Assembly (NCBI GenBank): GCA_963781155.1 | Contig: CAWAEC010000007.1 | Span: forward strand, 1 to 64,000 | Length of the DNA stretch: 64,000 bases | Direction of reading: 5' to 3' | Origin: PALSA-693 sp963781155 | Lineage (GTDB): Bacteria; Actinomycetota; Acidimicrobiia; Acidimicrobiales; Palsa-688 | In this document: positions 55,705 to 64,000 of the stretch, in pieces | Layout: every line of letters begins with the position of its first letter | Numbering within the stretch: position 1 is the stretch's first letter | Program-made: the position numbers and the translations under genes | The notes under the pieces: generated by a model | Database searches by the model: none | What the model saw: only the letters and a program-made list of their open reading frames with translations | Told to the model about the DNA's origin: nothing

Positions 55705-56165
55705 CTGGCTCGGCCTTCCTCCCTAGTTGACAGTTAACGCCAACGTCAGGTTGGGGAGACATATTTCATCATGCTAAGTATTTTCCTGGGACCGGTCGGC
55801 GGCGAAGATCGGCACCCGAAGGGACGCGCCTTGGAGCGTTCCTTCCGAGCGGATCCATTGCCACGTGGGCTCGGTAAGCTGCTCCCACGGCGACCACGAC
55901 GGATCACGTCGGCGCCGTACTCGGCGAGGAGCCGGGCGCCTGAACGACAATCAGGTTCCCACCCAGTAGCACGATGGTCGGGGTCATGGATCGAGTCCGG
56001 CCACCACGTGCTGCTCCGCGTGGCGCGCGGCGGCTGCTATCCACCGACTTTGGTTGGGGAATACGACGTGAGCGAGCCGGATGTCCCCTGTCGGCAGCGG
56101 AGCCGTGACCGAGCGGCAGCCTTGCTTTCCGTCTCGCCCAATCAAACGGACGCCGCGTGCGCGGC
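55705..56165. other. Region with possible remnants only
   Basis: The minus strand near 55920 reads ARLLAEYGADVIR, which resembles the N-terminus of CaiB/BaiF-type CoA transferases, followed in another frame by EPTWQWIRSEGTLQGASLR. These are too short to call. The plus strand holds TTGACAGTTAAC near 55728, a possible operator or -35 box upstream of the exporter gene. Confidence 0.35.
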
Positions 56166-57125
56166 TCAGAACACCGCGATGGGGTTGACCGGCGAGCCGG
56201 TCGTGTTCTTGAAGCGGATCGGTGCAATGGACAGCAGGAAGGTCCAGCGGTCCAGTTCGCGGCAGGCGTCAGCGAGCTCCTCAAGCTCGAAGTTGTCGAG
56301 GATCCACATCCCGATGGAGCACATGGCCACGACATGGAAAGGAGCGATCCAGTCGTGCTCGGCTGGGCGGGTCTCGGTGCCCGTGTCACTGCCGACGACG
56401 GCCACGTCGTGCTGTCGGAACCATGGCAGGGACGCTGCCGACAGTCCGGGCAGGTGGGGGAGCGGGTCGGCGTCGGTCGCCCGTTCCGCCCGCTCGACCT
56501 CCGGCACTCGGCCGTGGCGAGACCGCCGGATCGAGCCGTAGCCGGTGCGGACCAGGACGACGTCCCCCGGCTCCATCGTTACCCCATGAGCCGCAGCAGC
56601 CGCGTCGAGCTCATCTCCGGTGATGGCGTAGCCCGGTGGGAGGGCGTCGACACCGACGACCTCGGCGACGTCGAGGAGCACCCCCCGCGACACGATCCCC
56701 TGGCCGGCCAGTTCGATCGATCCCGCCCGGGCACCCGATTCGGCTGTGAGTGTGGCCGCGGCGTGACCGTTATACATGGTGCCGTTCCAGATCTGGTGGC
56801 TCGGCGCATCCAGATGGGTCATGTACAGGCCGTGGATGTCGAAGCCCACCCAGTCCAGGCCACCGCCGGCACCATCAGCGTTGAGCCGGGCGCCTGTCGA
56901 GGACAGGAAGTGCTGCGGCGCTGTCTCGGCCTCGTAGACCGACACCCTGCTGGCGAATTCGACCACGCGAGCGCACGAGACTTGGCGACCAAGTCGGACC
57001 TGCGCGGCGGCGGATCTGACCTTGGCCTCGTCGACGAGGTTGAGGGTGCCCTTCTGGTCCTCCGGTCCCCATCGGCCCCAGTTGCTGAGCCCGTCGAAAT
57101 AGGCGCGCCACTCCGCCTCGCTCAT
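56166..57125 (-). CDS. Cyclase-family (kynurenine-formamidase-like) metal hydrolase
   Basis: The 319-residue protein includes the metal motif LYMTHLDAPSHQIWNG (the H-x-D-x-P-x-H pattern), RGVLLDVAEVVGVDALPPGY, VVLVRTGYGS and the later VVGSDTGTETRPAEHDWIAP. It matches the cyclase/Mn-dependent amidohydrolase family; members include kynurenine formamidase and isatin hydrolase. ATG 57125 has GAGAGG at a fair distance. It is complete. The true substrate is not predictable. Confidence 0.88.
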   Translation of the reverse strand: MSEAEWRAYFDGLSNWGRWGPEDQKGTLNLVDEAKVRSAAAQVRLGRQVSCARVVEFASRVSVYEAETAPQHFLSSTGARLNADGAGGGLDWVGFDIHGLYMTHLDAPSHQIWNGTMYNGHAAATLTAESGARAGSIELAGQGIVSRGVLLDVAEVVGVDALPPGYAITGDELDAAAAAHGVTMEPGDVVLVRTGYGSIRRSRHGRVPEVERAERATDADPLPHLPGLSAASLPWFRQHDVAVVGSDTGTETRPAEHDWIAPFHVVAMCSIGMWILDNFELEELADACRELDRWTFLLSIAPIRFKNTTGSPVNPIAVF

Positions 57126-57543
57126 ACTGCCTCTCGAAGCCCCTCGATCCGTCAAGTTCCGTGCCTCCGTTGCCGGTCCAGGTCTGGAAGCTAGTCGGCG
57201 TCGGTGGGGGGCCGTGGTGGATTGTCGTTAGGAGCCAAGGAGTTCTGAGCAAACAGCCGATCCTGCCTGCCGGTTGCCAAGGCCGTCTCGCGGCGCAGGC
57301 CGTTTCGCGGCGCTGGCGGCAATACCGGCCGTCCGGTTCCCTCATCAGGAAGGCCTGGCGCCAAGAGTCCTCCCGCCCACTGCATCTGATCGGGTAGTGC
57401 CCCGGAAGGTCCCGGAGTTAGGCCCACAAATCATCGACCGACGCATGAAAGAACTAACGCGACACCAAGCATCCGGTGCTGTGTGGTGGTCACTGTGGGA
57501 AATCGGCTGACTGAGATGTTCCTAAGACGGGAAGCCGAGGGCG
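57126..57543. other. Divergent intergenic region
   Basis: This lies between the minus-strand cyclase gene and the plus-strand FtsH gene. No coding motif was recognised. Confidence 0.4.
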
Positions 57544-59556
57544 TTGGCGGGCGTTCCGGTATTTACCAACTTTGAAGACAATCTGATGCCAACTCCCACA
57601 CCCGACGAACCCAGGCCAGTTAATTCGGATCCCCGAGGCCGGCCGGCCGGCCAGCGGCCGCCCCGGTGGCGACTATGGGTCTTGCTCCTTGGCGTTTTGG
57701 TGACGGCGCTGCTGCTGTTCCGGCCGGCGATGAGCGGTACGACACCAACCAAGCTGAACTTCACCGAGTTCGTGACTGATGTCACCGCCAACCAGGTCAA
57801 GACGGCGACCATCAACACGACGGGCGCAGTCAGCGGCAGCCTCACCAACGGGACGTCGTACACCTCCCAGATCCCGACCGCGCTGCAGGACAACACCCTG
57901 GCCGCCACCCTGCAGCAGCACCACGTTCAGATCACCGGCACCGCTCCCTCCAGCGGAATCACCGTTGGCACAGTGATCCTGGATCTTCTCCCGCTCATCC
58001 TGTTCATCGGCTTCTTCGTGTGGCTGGGCCGGCGCAGCCAAAAGGCCCTGGGCGGAATCGGCGGCATAATGGGGGTGGGGCGTTCCAAGGCCAAGGTGTA
58101 TGACGAAGACCGTCCCAGCACCGGGTTCGCGGACGTCGCCGGCTACGAAGGGGCCAAAGCGGAGGTGTCGGAGGTAGTGGACTTCCTCAAGAACCCCGAC
58201 CGCTACCAGCGGGCCGGAGCGGTGGGCCCCAAGGGAGTGCTGATGGTGGGTCCGCCCGGCACCGGCAAGACGCTGCTGGCCCGTGCGGTGGCCGGGGAGG
58301 CCAGGGTGCCGTTCCTGGCCCTCACCGGTTCGAGCTTCGTCGAGATGTTCGTGGGCGTGGGAGCGTCGCGGGTGCGTGACCTTTTCGCAGACGCCCGCAA
58401 GCGAGCCCCGGCCATCATTTTCATCGACGAGATCGACGCCATCGGAGGCAAGCGGGGCAACGGCCATTTCGGCGGCAACGACGAGCGCGAACAGACCCTC
58501 AACCAGCTGTTGGCGGAGATGGACGGCTTCGACCCCGCCACCGGCGTAGTGGTGATCGCCGCAACCAACCGGCCCGAGACCCTCGATCCGGCGCTCCTGC
58601 GCCCAGGGCGGTTCGACCGCAACGTCGAGATCGGCCTGCCCAACCAGGCCGAGCGACGCGCCATTCTGGCTGTTCACGTGCGGGGCAAGCGCCTCGACTC
58701 CGACGTAGACCTGAACGCCATCGCCCGGGGCACGCCGGGTTTCTCGGGGGCCGATCTGGCGAACTTGGTCAACGAGGCCGCCATTCACGCCGTGCGCGCG
58801 GACCGGTCGCAACTGCACGCCAGGGACTTCGACGCGGCCCGGGACCGGGTGCTCCTCGGGCGCCGGGAGACCACCAATGCCCTCCTGCCCGACGAACAGC
58901 ACAGCGTGGCGGTCCACGAGACCGGGCACGCCCTCGTCGCTGCCCTTTCCGTTCATGCCGACCCGGTGGTGAAGGTGACCATTCTGCCTGCCGGTCAGGC
59001 GCTCGGCGTGACCGAGCAGCTCCCAGAAGTCGAGCGCCATCTGTACCCGGAGAGCTACCTCAAAGACAGCCTGGCGGTGCGCCTGGGTGGGCGGGCGGCC
59101 GAACTGCTGGTCATCGGCGAAGCGTCAACCGGCGCGGCCAACGACCTCGCCGGCGCCACTCAGCTCGCCACGCGGATGGTGCGAGAGTGGGGCCTGTCCG
59201 AACGGCTCGGTCCCATCGGACTTAGCCCCGAAGGGCCCGGCTATCTCGGCGAGGCGGGGTTCGCCCCCCGGCCGTACTCGGACGACACCCAGCGGGCCAT
59301 CGACGAAGAGGTCGCCCGCCTACTGCGAGAGGCCGAACAGCGCGCAACCGAGCTGCTTCGCACCCACCGTGACGCCCTCGACCGCATCGTGGCATTGCTC
59401 ATCGAGAAGGAAGTCATCGACGGCAACGAGTTGGTCGCCATCATCCGCCAAACCGGTGTTGAGCCCGCCAGCCGATCCGGCGTCGCCGCGGCCACCGGCG
59501 CCACCGGGTCGTTCGAGGTGTCGCCCTCTCGAACCGAACGGACGCAGCAGGCGTAG
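57544..59556 (+). CDS. ftsH: ATP-dependent zinc metalloprotease FtsH
   Basis: The protein of about 660 residues has an N-terminal helix (LWVLLLGVLVTALLLF), a periplasmic-type FtsH_ext domain (FTEFVTDVTANQVKTATI) and a second helix. The AAA module has Walker A VGPPGTGKTLLARAV, Walker B IIFIDEIDAIGG, the pore motif FVEMFVGVGASRVRDLF and RPGRFDR. The zinc protease site is VAVHETGHALV. It degrades membrane and short-lived regulatory proteins. The start is uncertain: TTG 57544 keeps the long frame, ATG 57586 gives a more usual N-terminus, and neither has a strong ribosome binding site. It is full length and intact, and stands outside the usual tilS-hpt-ftsH-folE context, so it may be a second copy. 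Confidence 0.93.
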   Translation: MAGVPVFTNFEDNLMPTPTPDEPRPVNSDPRGRPAGQRPPRWRLWVLLLGVLVTALLLFRPAMSGTTPTKLNFTEFVTDVTANQVKTATINTTGAVSGSLTNGTSYTSQIPTALQDNTLAATLQQHHVQITGTAPSSGITVGTVILDLLPLILFIGFFVWLGRRSQKALGGIGGIMGVGRSKAKVYDEDRPSTGFADVAGYEGAKAEVSEVVDFLKNPDRYQRAGAVGPKGVLMVGPPGTGKTLLARAVAGEARVPFLALTGSSFVEMFVGVGASRVRDLFADARKRAPAIIFIDEIDAIGGKRGNGHFGGNDEREQTLNQLLAEMDGFDPATGVVVIAATNRPETLDPALLRPGRFDRNVEIGLPNQAERRAILAVHVRGKRLDSDVDLNAIARGTPGFSGADLANLVNEAAIHAVRADRSQLHARDFDAARDRVLLGRRETTNALLPDEQHSVAVHETGHALVAALSVHADPVVKVTILPAGQALGVTEQLPEVERHLYPESYLKDSLAVRLGGRAAELLVIGEASTGAANDLAGATQLATRMVREWGLSERLGPIGLSPEGPGYLGEAGFAPRPYSDDTQRAIDEEVARLLREAEQRATELLRTHRDALDRIVALLIEKEVIDGNELVAIIRQTGVEPASRSGVAAATGATGSFEVSPSRTERTQQA

Positions 59557-59799
59557 TCCAGACCGGACTTCTGCCGGCGTTGCTCCCGGCGATGGGCCGG
59601 TCACTGGTAGGGCGTCGACCATAAGGTCGTGGATCCGCTGGGGAACGGAACGGATAATCCTCCCTGGGAGTGGCCTGGCCAGGATCCGCAAACTCCATGG
59701 CGCGTCCATCTCAGCCCCATCCCCATCCCACCCGGCGGTGTTCCAATCGGTCGTCGCCGGCATCCCCGCCGGAGGCGAGAGACAAGGAGAAGCACACCG

Positions 59800-60165
59800 A
59801 TGCCGAGCACCATCGACTCAGCCCCCTCGGCCGTCACCGCACCTGCCGCGAGCGCGATCGATCAACCGCGCACGCACCCTATGCGCCCAGCAGCCGAGCA
59901 GAGCACACCACGGAGGCTCGCGGCACGCACATCGCCGGCGAGGAGCGCCTTGGCAGAAATCACGGTGGCCCACGGACAACTCGAGGTGGTCGCGGCCAGG
60001 CTCGCCCTGTTGGCGACCAGGCCGGACGTCGGCCCCGACCGTATGGACATCCTCGATGCCGCTCATCTAACGCATCACGCCCTTCTGTGCGTGCAGCAGG
60101 CCCGCAACCACATGGAAGCCACGACGAGCAACCGTCCGGTTAGCGACGACCGGCCCGACACCTAA
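59800..60165 (+). CDS. Hypothetical protein
   Basis: The 121-residue protein has a Pro/Ala-rich, low-order N-terminus (SAPSAVTAPAASAIDQPRTH) and a helical C-terminal half (LEVVAARLALLATRPDVGPD, LDAAHLTHHALLCVQQARNH). ATG 59800 has AAGGAG upstream. I recognise no family. Spacing of 243 bp from ftsH leaves co-transcription open. Confidence 0.5.
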   Translation: MPSTIDSAPSAVTAPAASAIDQPRTHPMRPAAEQSTPRRLAARTSPARSALAEITVAHGQLEVVAARLALLATRPDVGPDRMDILDAAHLTHHALLCVQQARNHMEATTSNRPVSDDRPDT

Positions 60166-60246
60166 TTGGCTAGGTTCGCTCGTACAATACGAAGCCAGCC
60201 CTACTAGGCTCAGAACCACCCGAACATCGGGGAATCAAGCCAGTAG

Positions 60247-60570
60247 TCAGTCTTCCCACCGGATCCGGGGCGATTCAGGCTGAGGCGTATGACGGGATCC
60301 GGAAGTGGCATCCAGATGGCCGGGGTCCATCTTCGGTGAGTGTTTGAGCACCAGCCATCGTGTGTTGACTTTGATTTGTCTTACCCGGTTGTCTGCTCCG
60401 ATCACTGCGTGCAGGTATCGGGCGGCCGGGGAGCCGCTGGGGCCGGAGGGCCGGACCTGGATGCCCATGGAGCCGAGGGACACGGCCACTTCACTTACGG
60501 TGCCTCCCAGTTCGTCAAGGAGCCGGGCAGCGTCCTCGCGGAGCGCGGTTCGTTCGGCCAGCAGACCCAT
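60247..60570 (-). CDS. Hypothetical protein
   Basis: The 107-residue protein reads LLAERTALREDAARLLDELG then SEVAVSLGSMGIQVRPSGPS and strands YLHAVIGADNRVRQIKVNTR. The good GGGAGGA ribosome binding site six bases before ATG 60570 supports a real gene. Family unknown. Confidence 0.6.
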   Translation of the reverse strand: MGLLAERTALREDAARLLDELGGTVSEVAVSLGSMGIQVRPSGPSGSPAARYLHAVIGADNRVRQIKVNTRWLVLKHSPKMDPGHLDATSGSRHTPQPESPRIRWED

Positions 60571-60872
60571 TTTGTATCCTCCCTGTTCTCGGTTGCCAGG
60601 TCTTCACCGGTAAATGTCACCGGTATCGGCGGGATGGTTGTTGCCGGCGGCTGCTGGCGGGGATTTGCGTTGTCGGTGAGAGATAGCAACGCGGGTTACG
60701 GGACCAAGCTGCCGAGGAGGCGACGACGCCGCTCGTGTTCCGGCTGTCTCGAGCAGAAGGCGGTCGATTGATGTCCACTCAGTCGGTTCTCGCGGCGCGA
60801 GTGCCCGGTGAGCCCACACGGGGGCGATGACCCGGAGATTGAAGGTTGCCGTGGGGTCCTAGACTGGCTGGC
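60571..60872. other. Divergent intergenic region
   Basis: This lies between two small divergent genes. No coding motif was found. Confidence 0.4.
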
Positions 60873-61262
60873 GTGAGCGAGCGATCGGAAACTAGCCGCG
60901 ACAGTGGCAACCGCGACAAGCGGCGGGTGCGCGGCGCGGTCGGGCGGACGTTCATCCGCGTGCCGGTGCTGCGACGCTGGTACGTGCGGCGGACCCTGAG
61001 GTTCATCGACAGGTCCAAGGCCAAGGGTCGTCGCCTGCCCGAAGGAATGGCGGAAGCCGCCCGCTTGATGGCTCGGGTACCGAAGGTCGAGCGGGCCCGG
61101 GCTCTTGAGGACGCGATTTTGGCCAACCAAGACACGCCGAACATGGGACGGGAGTTCCGTCGGGCCGCTGCCCGCCAACGCCGCAGCGGCAAGAGCGATG
61201 CCCGGGACCGGCCGGGTCTACCTCCTGGCGCGGTCAAACAAGGTCATCGGAAGTCTCATTGA
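60873..61262 (+). CDS. Basic hypothetical protein
   Basis: The 129-residue protein is very basic: FIRVPVLRRWYVRRTLRFID, KGRRLPEGMAEAARLMARVP, KVERARALEDAILANQDTPN and GREFRRAAARQRRSGK. It is mostly helical. GTG 60873 is used. It may bind nucleic acid, but this rests on charge alone. Family unknown. Confidence 0.55.
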   Translation: MSERSETSRDSGNRDKRRVRGAVGRTFIRVPVLRRWYVRRTLRFIDRSKAKGRRLPEGMAEAARLMARVPKVERARALEDAILANQDTPNMGREFRRAAARQRRSGKSDARDRPGLPPGAVKQGHRKSH

Positions 61263-61578
61263 GTTCCGACGCCGACGGAGCGAGCGTCCCCTCCACCTCG
61301 TCGGCGGGTTCCGATTGCAGGCGAACAGCGCCACTGATGGTTGGCATCAGTTACGGATAGCCGCTCCCGACGCCTAACCAAAGAGAAGACCCGCAGGAAC
61401 TGCGGCCTACTACAGCCCAACTCGGCTGCGGCATGCCATTGATACGCTCATGTTTATCGCCGACGGTGGCGCGACTCCCCACCCACAAGCACGATCGGGG
61501 TAGTGAGCCGCTTACCGGCGACGGCTGCGAGGCTCAGAAGCGGGGCGCGACGAATGTCCGGTGCCAAACACCGGTCGG
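61263..61578. other. Region without a recognisable gene
   Basis: No motif-bearing frame, RNA gene or repeat is seen. Confidence 0.4.
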
Positions 61579-62079
61579 CTAACGGGAAGACGCCAGCGAG
61601 AGGGCCGTTTCCGGCTTCGTCACCTTGGCGATGCGCACAACGCAGCTGTAGGTGGTTACGGCGATGGCGAGGTGCATCACCATCAGGACCGCGATGGCCT
61701 CGGGCGGCTGCCCTTTGGCAAGGATCCACAGGTCGGGATTCCACAGGACCAGGGTGACGGCCACGGCCAGACGCAGGTACAGCCAGCGGGGCGACGAGCT
61801 GACGCGTGTTACCACCGGCCAAGCCAGGCAGGCGACCACGACGCCGAGCGCCGTCAGCTTGGCATAGTCAGCAAAGGCAAAGTGGACGTAGCCGTGGGTC
61901 GAGGGGAACACGGCCGTCCCGATAGCCACCAGTGCCGCATCAGCCAGTAGGGAAGCCACAACGGCGACGCCAGTGGCTGCCGCCACTCGGGCATACGTGG
62001 GCTGCCGGTGGGTGGGGGCAAAATCAATGTGGAGGAGTTCGAGCGCACGCTCGACCACGGGGGGCGCTTCGGATGCCAA
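61579..62079 (-). CDS. Four-helix membrane protein (DUF6069-like)
   Basis: The 166-residue protein has four membrane helices: VAAATGVAVVASLLADAALV, LTALGVVVACLAWPVVTRV, LAVAVTLVLWNPDLWIL and IAVLMVMHLAIAVTTYSCVV. The order and the VMHLxxA motif fit DUF6069-type proteins of actinobacteria. The start is TTG 62079 after AGGGAGA. Function unknown. Confidence 0.65.
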   Translation of the reverse strand: MASEAPPVVERALELLHIDFAPTHRQPTYARVAAATGVAVVASLLADAALVAIGTAVFPSTHGYVHFAFADYAKLTALGVVVACLAWPVVTRVSSSPRWLYLRLAVAVTLVLWNPDLWILAKGQPPEAIAVLMVMHLAIAVTTYSCVVRIAKVTKPETALSLASSR

Positions 62080-62337
62080 GGGTTCTCCCTATCAAAATGG
62101 AACGATGCCGTCGGCACCGGTCCAGAGAGGGATGGACCTCGGCTGATACGTCCGTAGGCTCTCGTCTGCTTCACCGGGCTCTTCGCCGTGCGGGCCGGGA
62201 GGCTCCCGTCGAACAAATCCAACCTTGTGCCACCAGCGTTCCTTCCCCCAACAGTGCCACGCCGAGGACCACCGAGGAGCCGGCCATCCCCACTGAGCTC
62301 GACCCACCCGCCAGTTCGCCGGTGGCCGGCCCGGCGC

Positions 62338-62604
62338 TCACGGTCGTGGCACCGGCCCGGCTTCGAGGGTGGCGCGAGGCCAGCCGCCCACCTCGGCCGC
62401 GGCCTCGTAGGTACTTTGAAAGAAGGAGAGCAGCGTGGCGTCGGGATCCTCGGCGGTTCTCACCCACCGGCAGGGCAACACAAACTCCCCCAGGCCGCTG
62501 ATGACGCCGAAGTCGAAGCCGGCTTCCTCGGCCAGAACCACATCTCGCACGAGCTGCTTGGGACCAGCTTGCTCGCACATCATGGTGTAGCCAAACAGCG
62601 TCAC
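62338..62604 (-). pseudogene. Chimeric ORF: LLM/F420 oxidoreductase start fused to DUF5996 end
   Basis: The first 36 residues (LFGYTMMCEQAGPKQLVRDV, AEEAGFDFGVIS) match the N-terminus of F420-dependent LLM-class enzymes. From GLGEFVLP onward (VRTAEDPDATLLSFFQSTYE, AAAEVGGWPRATLE) the sequence matches the C-terminus of DUF5996 proteins instead. The join near 62495 is in frame, so an 88-residue chimera is still open. GTG 62604 overlaps the stop of the upstream dehydrogenase by GTGA. Neither half should be active. Confidence 0.55.
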
Positions 62605-63488
62605 CGCGTCCCTCCCTGCTGCTCGAGCCAGCGAGTCACCACGGTGAGGTCCTCGTCGCCGAGCCCGTCATCGACGACCTGCTGCCACTCATCAGCCAGG
62701 CAGGCAAGGACGGTGAGTTGGTCGTCGTCGACCCCTTGCAGAGCAAGGCGCACGTCCTTTAGCGCCAGCGACAGCGCGAACTGGGCCGAGAATTCGCCGG
62801 TGGCAATCCGGTTCAGCTTGGCGGCCTGCCAAGACGACACCAGCGGACCGCCGCCGAGCCCGTCCACCACCCTGTCGGTCTCGAGGCCCAACCGCCGAGC
62901 AAGAGCCACCGACGCGGCCACCGCTTCGGTCGCGAACGCCAACCACGTGTTGTTCACCAGCTTCAGGCGTGTGCCAGCCCCGACCGCCCCGACCCAAATG
63001 GTGCGCCGACCGAGGGCGTCGAAGAGGGCCGCAACACGCGCGTTGGCCTGCTCGGGCCCTGACGCGAAGATCGTTAGCTGGCCCTGCTCGGCCGGTTCCC
63101 TGCTGCCCGACACCGGCACGTCGAGGAGCGTCACGTCAGCTCGCTCGGCGTCCACCATGGCTGCGACGCGCTCCATGCCTGCCACGCCGATCGTGCTCAT
63201 CTGCACCCAGACGGCGCCCGGAGCGAGAGCAGCGAGCATGCCCTGGTCGCGGGCGATCGACAGGACAGCATCGGTGTCGGTCACCATGGTGACGACGATG
63301 GCGGCCCGCCGGGCGGCGTCGGCGGCAGACTCGGCGACGTCCGCACCGAGATCGGCCAGGTCGCGGGTCACGTCTCGGTTCCGGTTCCACACGATCGTCG
63401 GGATGCCGGCACGCAAAGCACTGACGGCCATCCCGTGGCCCATAGCGCCGATACCGAGCACCGCAACCGGCTCGTCCGTCGATGCCAT
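62601..63488 (-). CDS. Beta-hydroxyacid dehydrogenase-type NAD(P) oxidoreductase
   Basis: The 295-residue protein has the Rossmann motif VAVLGIGAMGHGMAVSALRA, WNRNRD (NADP-type), the substrate motif LLDVPVSGSREPAEQGQLTI, and the catalytic Lys in GAGTRLKLVNNTWLAFATEA. A helical C-terminal domain follows (FSAQFALSLALKDVRLALQG). It belongs to the 3-hydroxyisobutyrate dehydrogenase family; the actual substrate is not defined. ATG 63488 follows GGGAAGGGG. Its stop overlaps the chimeric LLM ORF start, indicating a former operon. Confidence 0.9.
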   Translation of the reverse strand: MASTDEPVAVLGIGAMGHGMAVSALRAGIPTIVWNRNRDVTRDLADLGADVAESAADAARRAAIVVTMVTDTDAVLSIARDQGMLAALAPGAVWVQMSTIGVAGMERVAAMVDAERADVTLLDVPVSGSREPAEQGQLTIFASGPEQANARVAALFDALGRRTIWVGAVGAGTRLKLVNNTWLAFATEAVAASVALARRLGLETDRVVDGLGGGPLVSSWQAAKLNRIATGEFSAQFALSLALKDVRLALQGVDDDQLTVLACLADEWQQVVDDGLGDEDLTVVTRWLEQQGGTR

Positions 63489-63819
63489 CGGTGTCCCCTT
63501 CCCAGTTATGCGAGGGTAGCTCGCCACCAGCATCGCGTCGTCCAATCAGCGCTGCACCTGGGGTTGTGGCCCGAACCAGCGCGATCGGCGGCGGGCGGGG
63601 CTGATATTCGGACAGGCGAGGGCTTGTCGCGCGCGGAGGGAGCTCATTTCGTGGCTCCATCTGCACCGCTCCCGTTGTGGGTCCGACCTCGGCGTGCAAG
63701 GTAGTGGTGGCATCACCCAACGAAACGCATGCGTGCACGATGGTGGTGGCGGTCCTGTCGGGTTGTCATTGACGACAGCGGTTCGAAGGCGGGCCGGTTC
63801 GCCCGGAGGAGGGAAAGCA

Positions 63820-64000
63820 ATGAAGCTGCATCCTGCCGAGTCGAAGGCGCCAGGCAAACGGAACTGGAAGGGTCGCCGGGTCTTTAGCCGCCCTGGTGGC
63901 GGCGACCGCCGGCGGGACCGGCCTGCTGCTCGCCACCACTGGTACCGCTGACGGCGCTCCGACGGGCCCCCCGGCCGGCGCGCACGCGTACTCAACCCTG
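63820..64000 (+). pseudogene. Secreted protein N-terminus, frameshifted, runs off the window
   Basis: ATG 63820 follows GGAGGAGGGAAAG. The first residues MKLHPAESKAPGKRNWKGR are basic. After a frame change near 63885 comes a hydrophobic signal segment (LAALVAATAGGTGLLLATTG) and an Ala/Pro-rich mature start. Together they form a Sec-type signal peptide of an exported protein whose body lies outside the window. Confidence 0.5.

Noticed and set aside
1..64000. CRISPR arrays, rRNA genes, phage structural genes or a replication origin
   Set aside because: No regularly spaced repeats, no rRNA-like segments and no capsid, terminase, dnaA or rep-type genes were seen. The holin-X gene belongs to a chromosomal membrane-protein operon, not to a phage.

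Overview
The window is GC-rich DNA from a high-GC Gram-positive, most likely an actinomycetote. I infer this from the gene content: F420-type enzymes (Ddn-like nitroreductase and an LLM oxidoreductase remnant), the holin-X/DUF3618/DUF4235 trio, an HspR-type MerR beside Hsp20, RecQ with a DUF3553-like tail, frequent GTG starts and several PPOX-fold flavin-binding proteins. A lineage near Acidimicrobiia is plausible, but nothing here proves it. There are no rRNA genes and no CRISPR array. The only tRNA-like sequence is the 3' half of a tRNA-Ile(GAT).

The main impression is a decaying accessory region. Roughly half of the recognisable genes are broken by frameshifts, internal deletions or insertion sequences. 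Intact, long, in-frame genes sit between them: MreB, the cytochrome b set, two transposases, YihY, RecQ, cyclase and FtsH. Several breaks are large deletions or clean insertions, so base-calling error cannot explain all of them, although some single-base shifts could be sequencing errors.

Layout. 1-3.1 kb: a three-gene transposon (DUF6431, DDE transposase, AAA ATPase) that cuts off a P-type ATPase, followed by a VIT1-family remnant. 5.2-7.5 kb: a YbhN-like membrane protein gene split by an IS1182-type element with a CTAG target duplication. 8.2-11.1 kb: a small ORF plus MreB, then DoxX. 11.9-15 kb: hypothetical, phosphoketolase and carboxymuconolactone decarboxylase pseudogenes. 15-18.7 kb: PRC-barrel and VOC proteins, then a tightly coupled three-gene cytochrome b membrane unit. 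19.2-20.4 kb: IS630 element A. 20.7-23.9 kb: PPOX-fold proteins, a ferritin-like protein and Ddn/thioredoxin-reductase remnants. 24-27.2 kb: an MFS gene split by a second IS1182-type element, again at CTAG. 27-33.6 kb: LapA, two IS110 elements, YqaE, Hsp20 and HspR. 33.7-37.1 kb: STAS protein, SDR remnant, holin-X/DUF3618/DUF4235 operon and a phasin-like/SAP protein. 37.5-41.1 kb: carotenoid-type FAD oxidoreductase, SRPBCC and YihY. 41.4-43.7 kb: tRNA half and a 3-methyladenine glycosylase gene split by IS630 element B, which carries a passenger gene. 43.7-50 kb: a field of gene remnants around EVE, RecQ, SDR and VOC genes. 50-57 kb: two broken drug exporters, a winged-helix remnant, TMEM175 channel, cupin and cyclase. 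57.5-64 kb: FtsH, small hypotheticals, a DUF6069-like membrane protein, a chimeric LLM/DUF5996 ORF, a beta-hydroxyacid dehydrogenase and the start of a secreted protein.

Functionally, Hsp20/HspR, PPOX proteins, ferritin, phosphoketolase, a metal P-type ATPase, VIT1, Ddn, thioredoxin reductase and DoxX resemble a redox/dormancy stress island, much of it now decayed. The best candidate for an undescribed working system is the three-gene cytochrome b unit at 16.87-18.67 kb.
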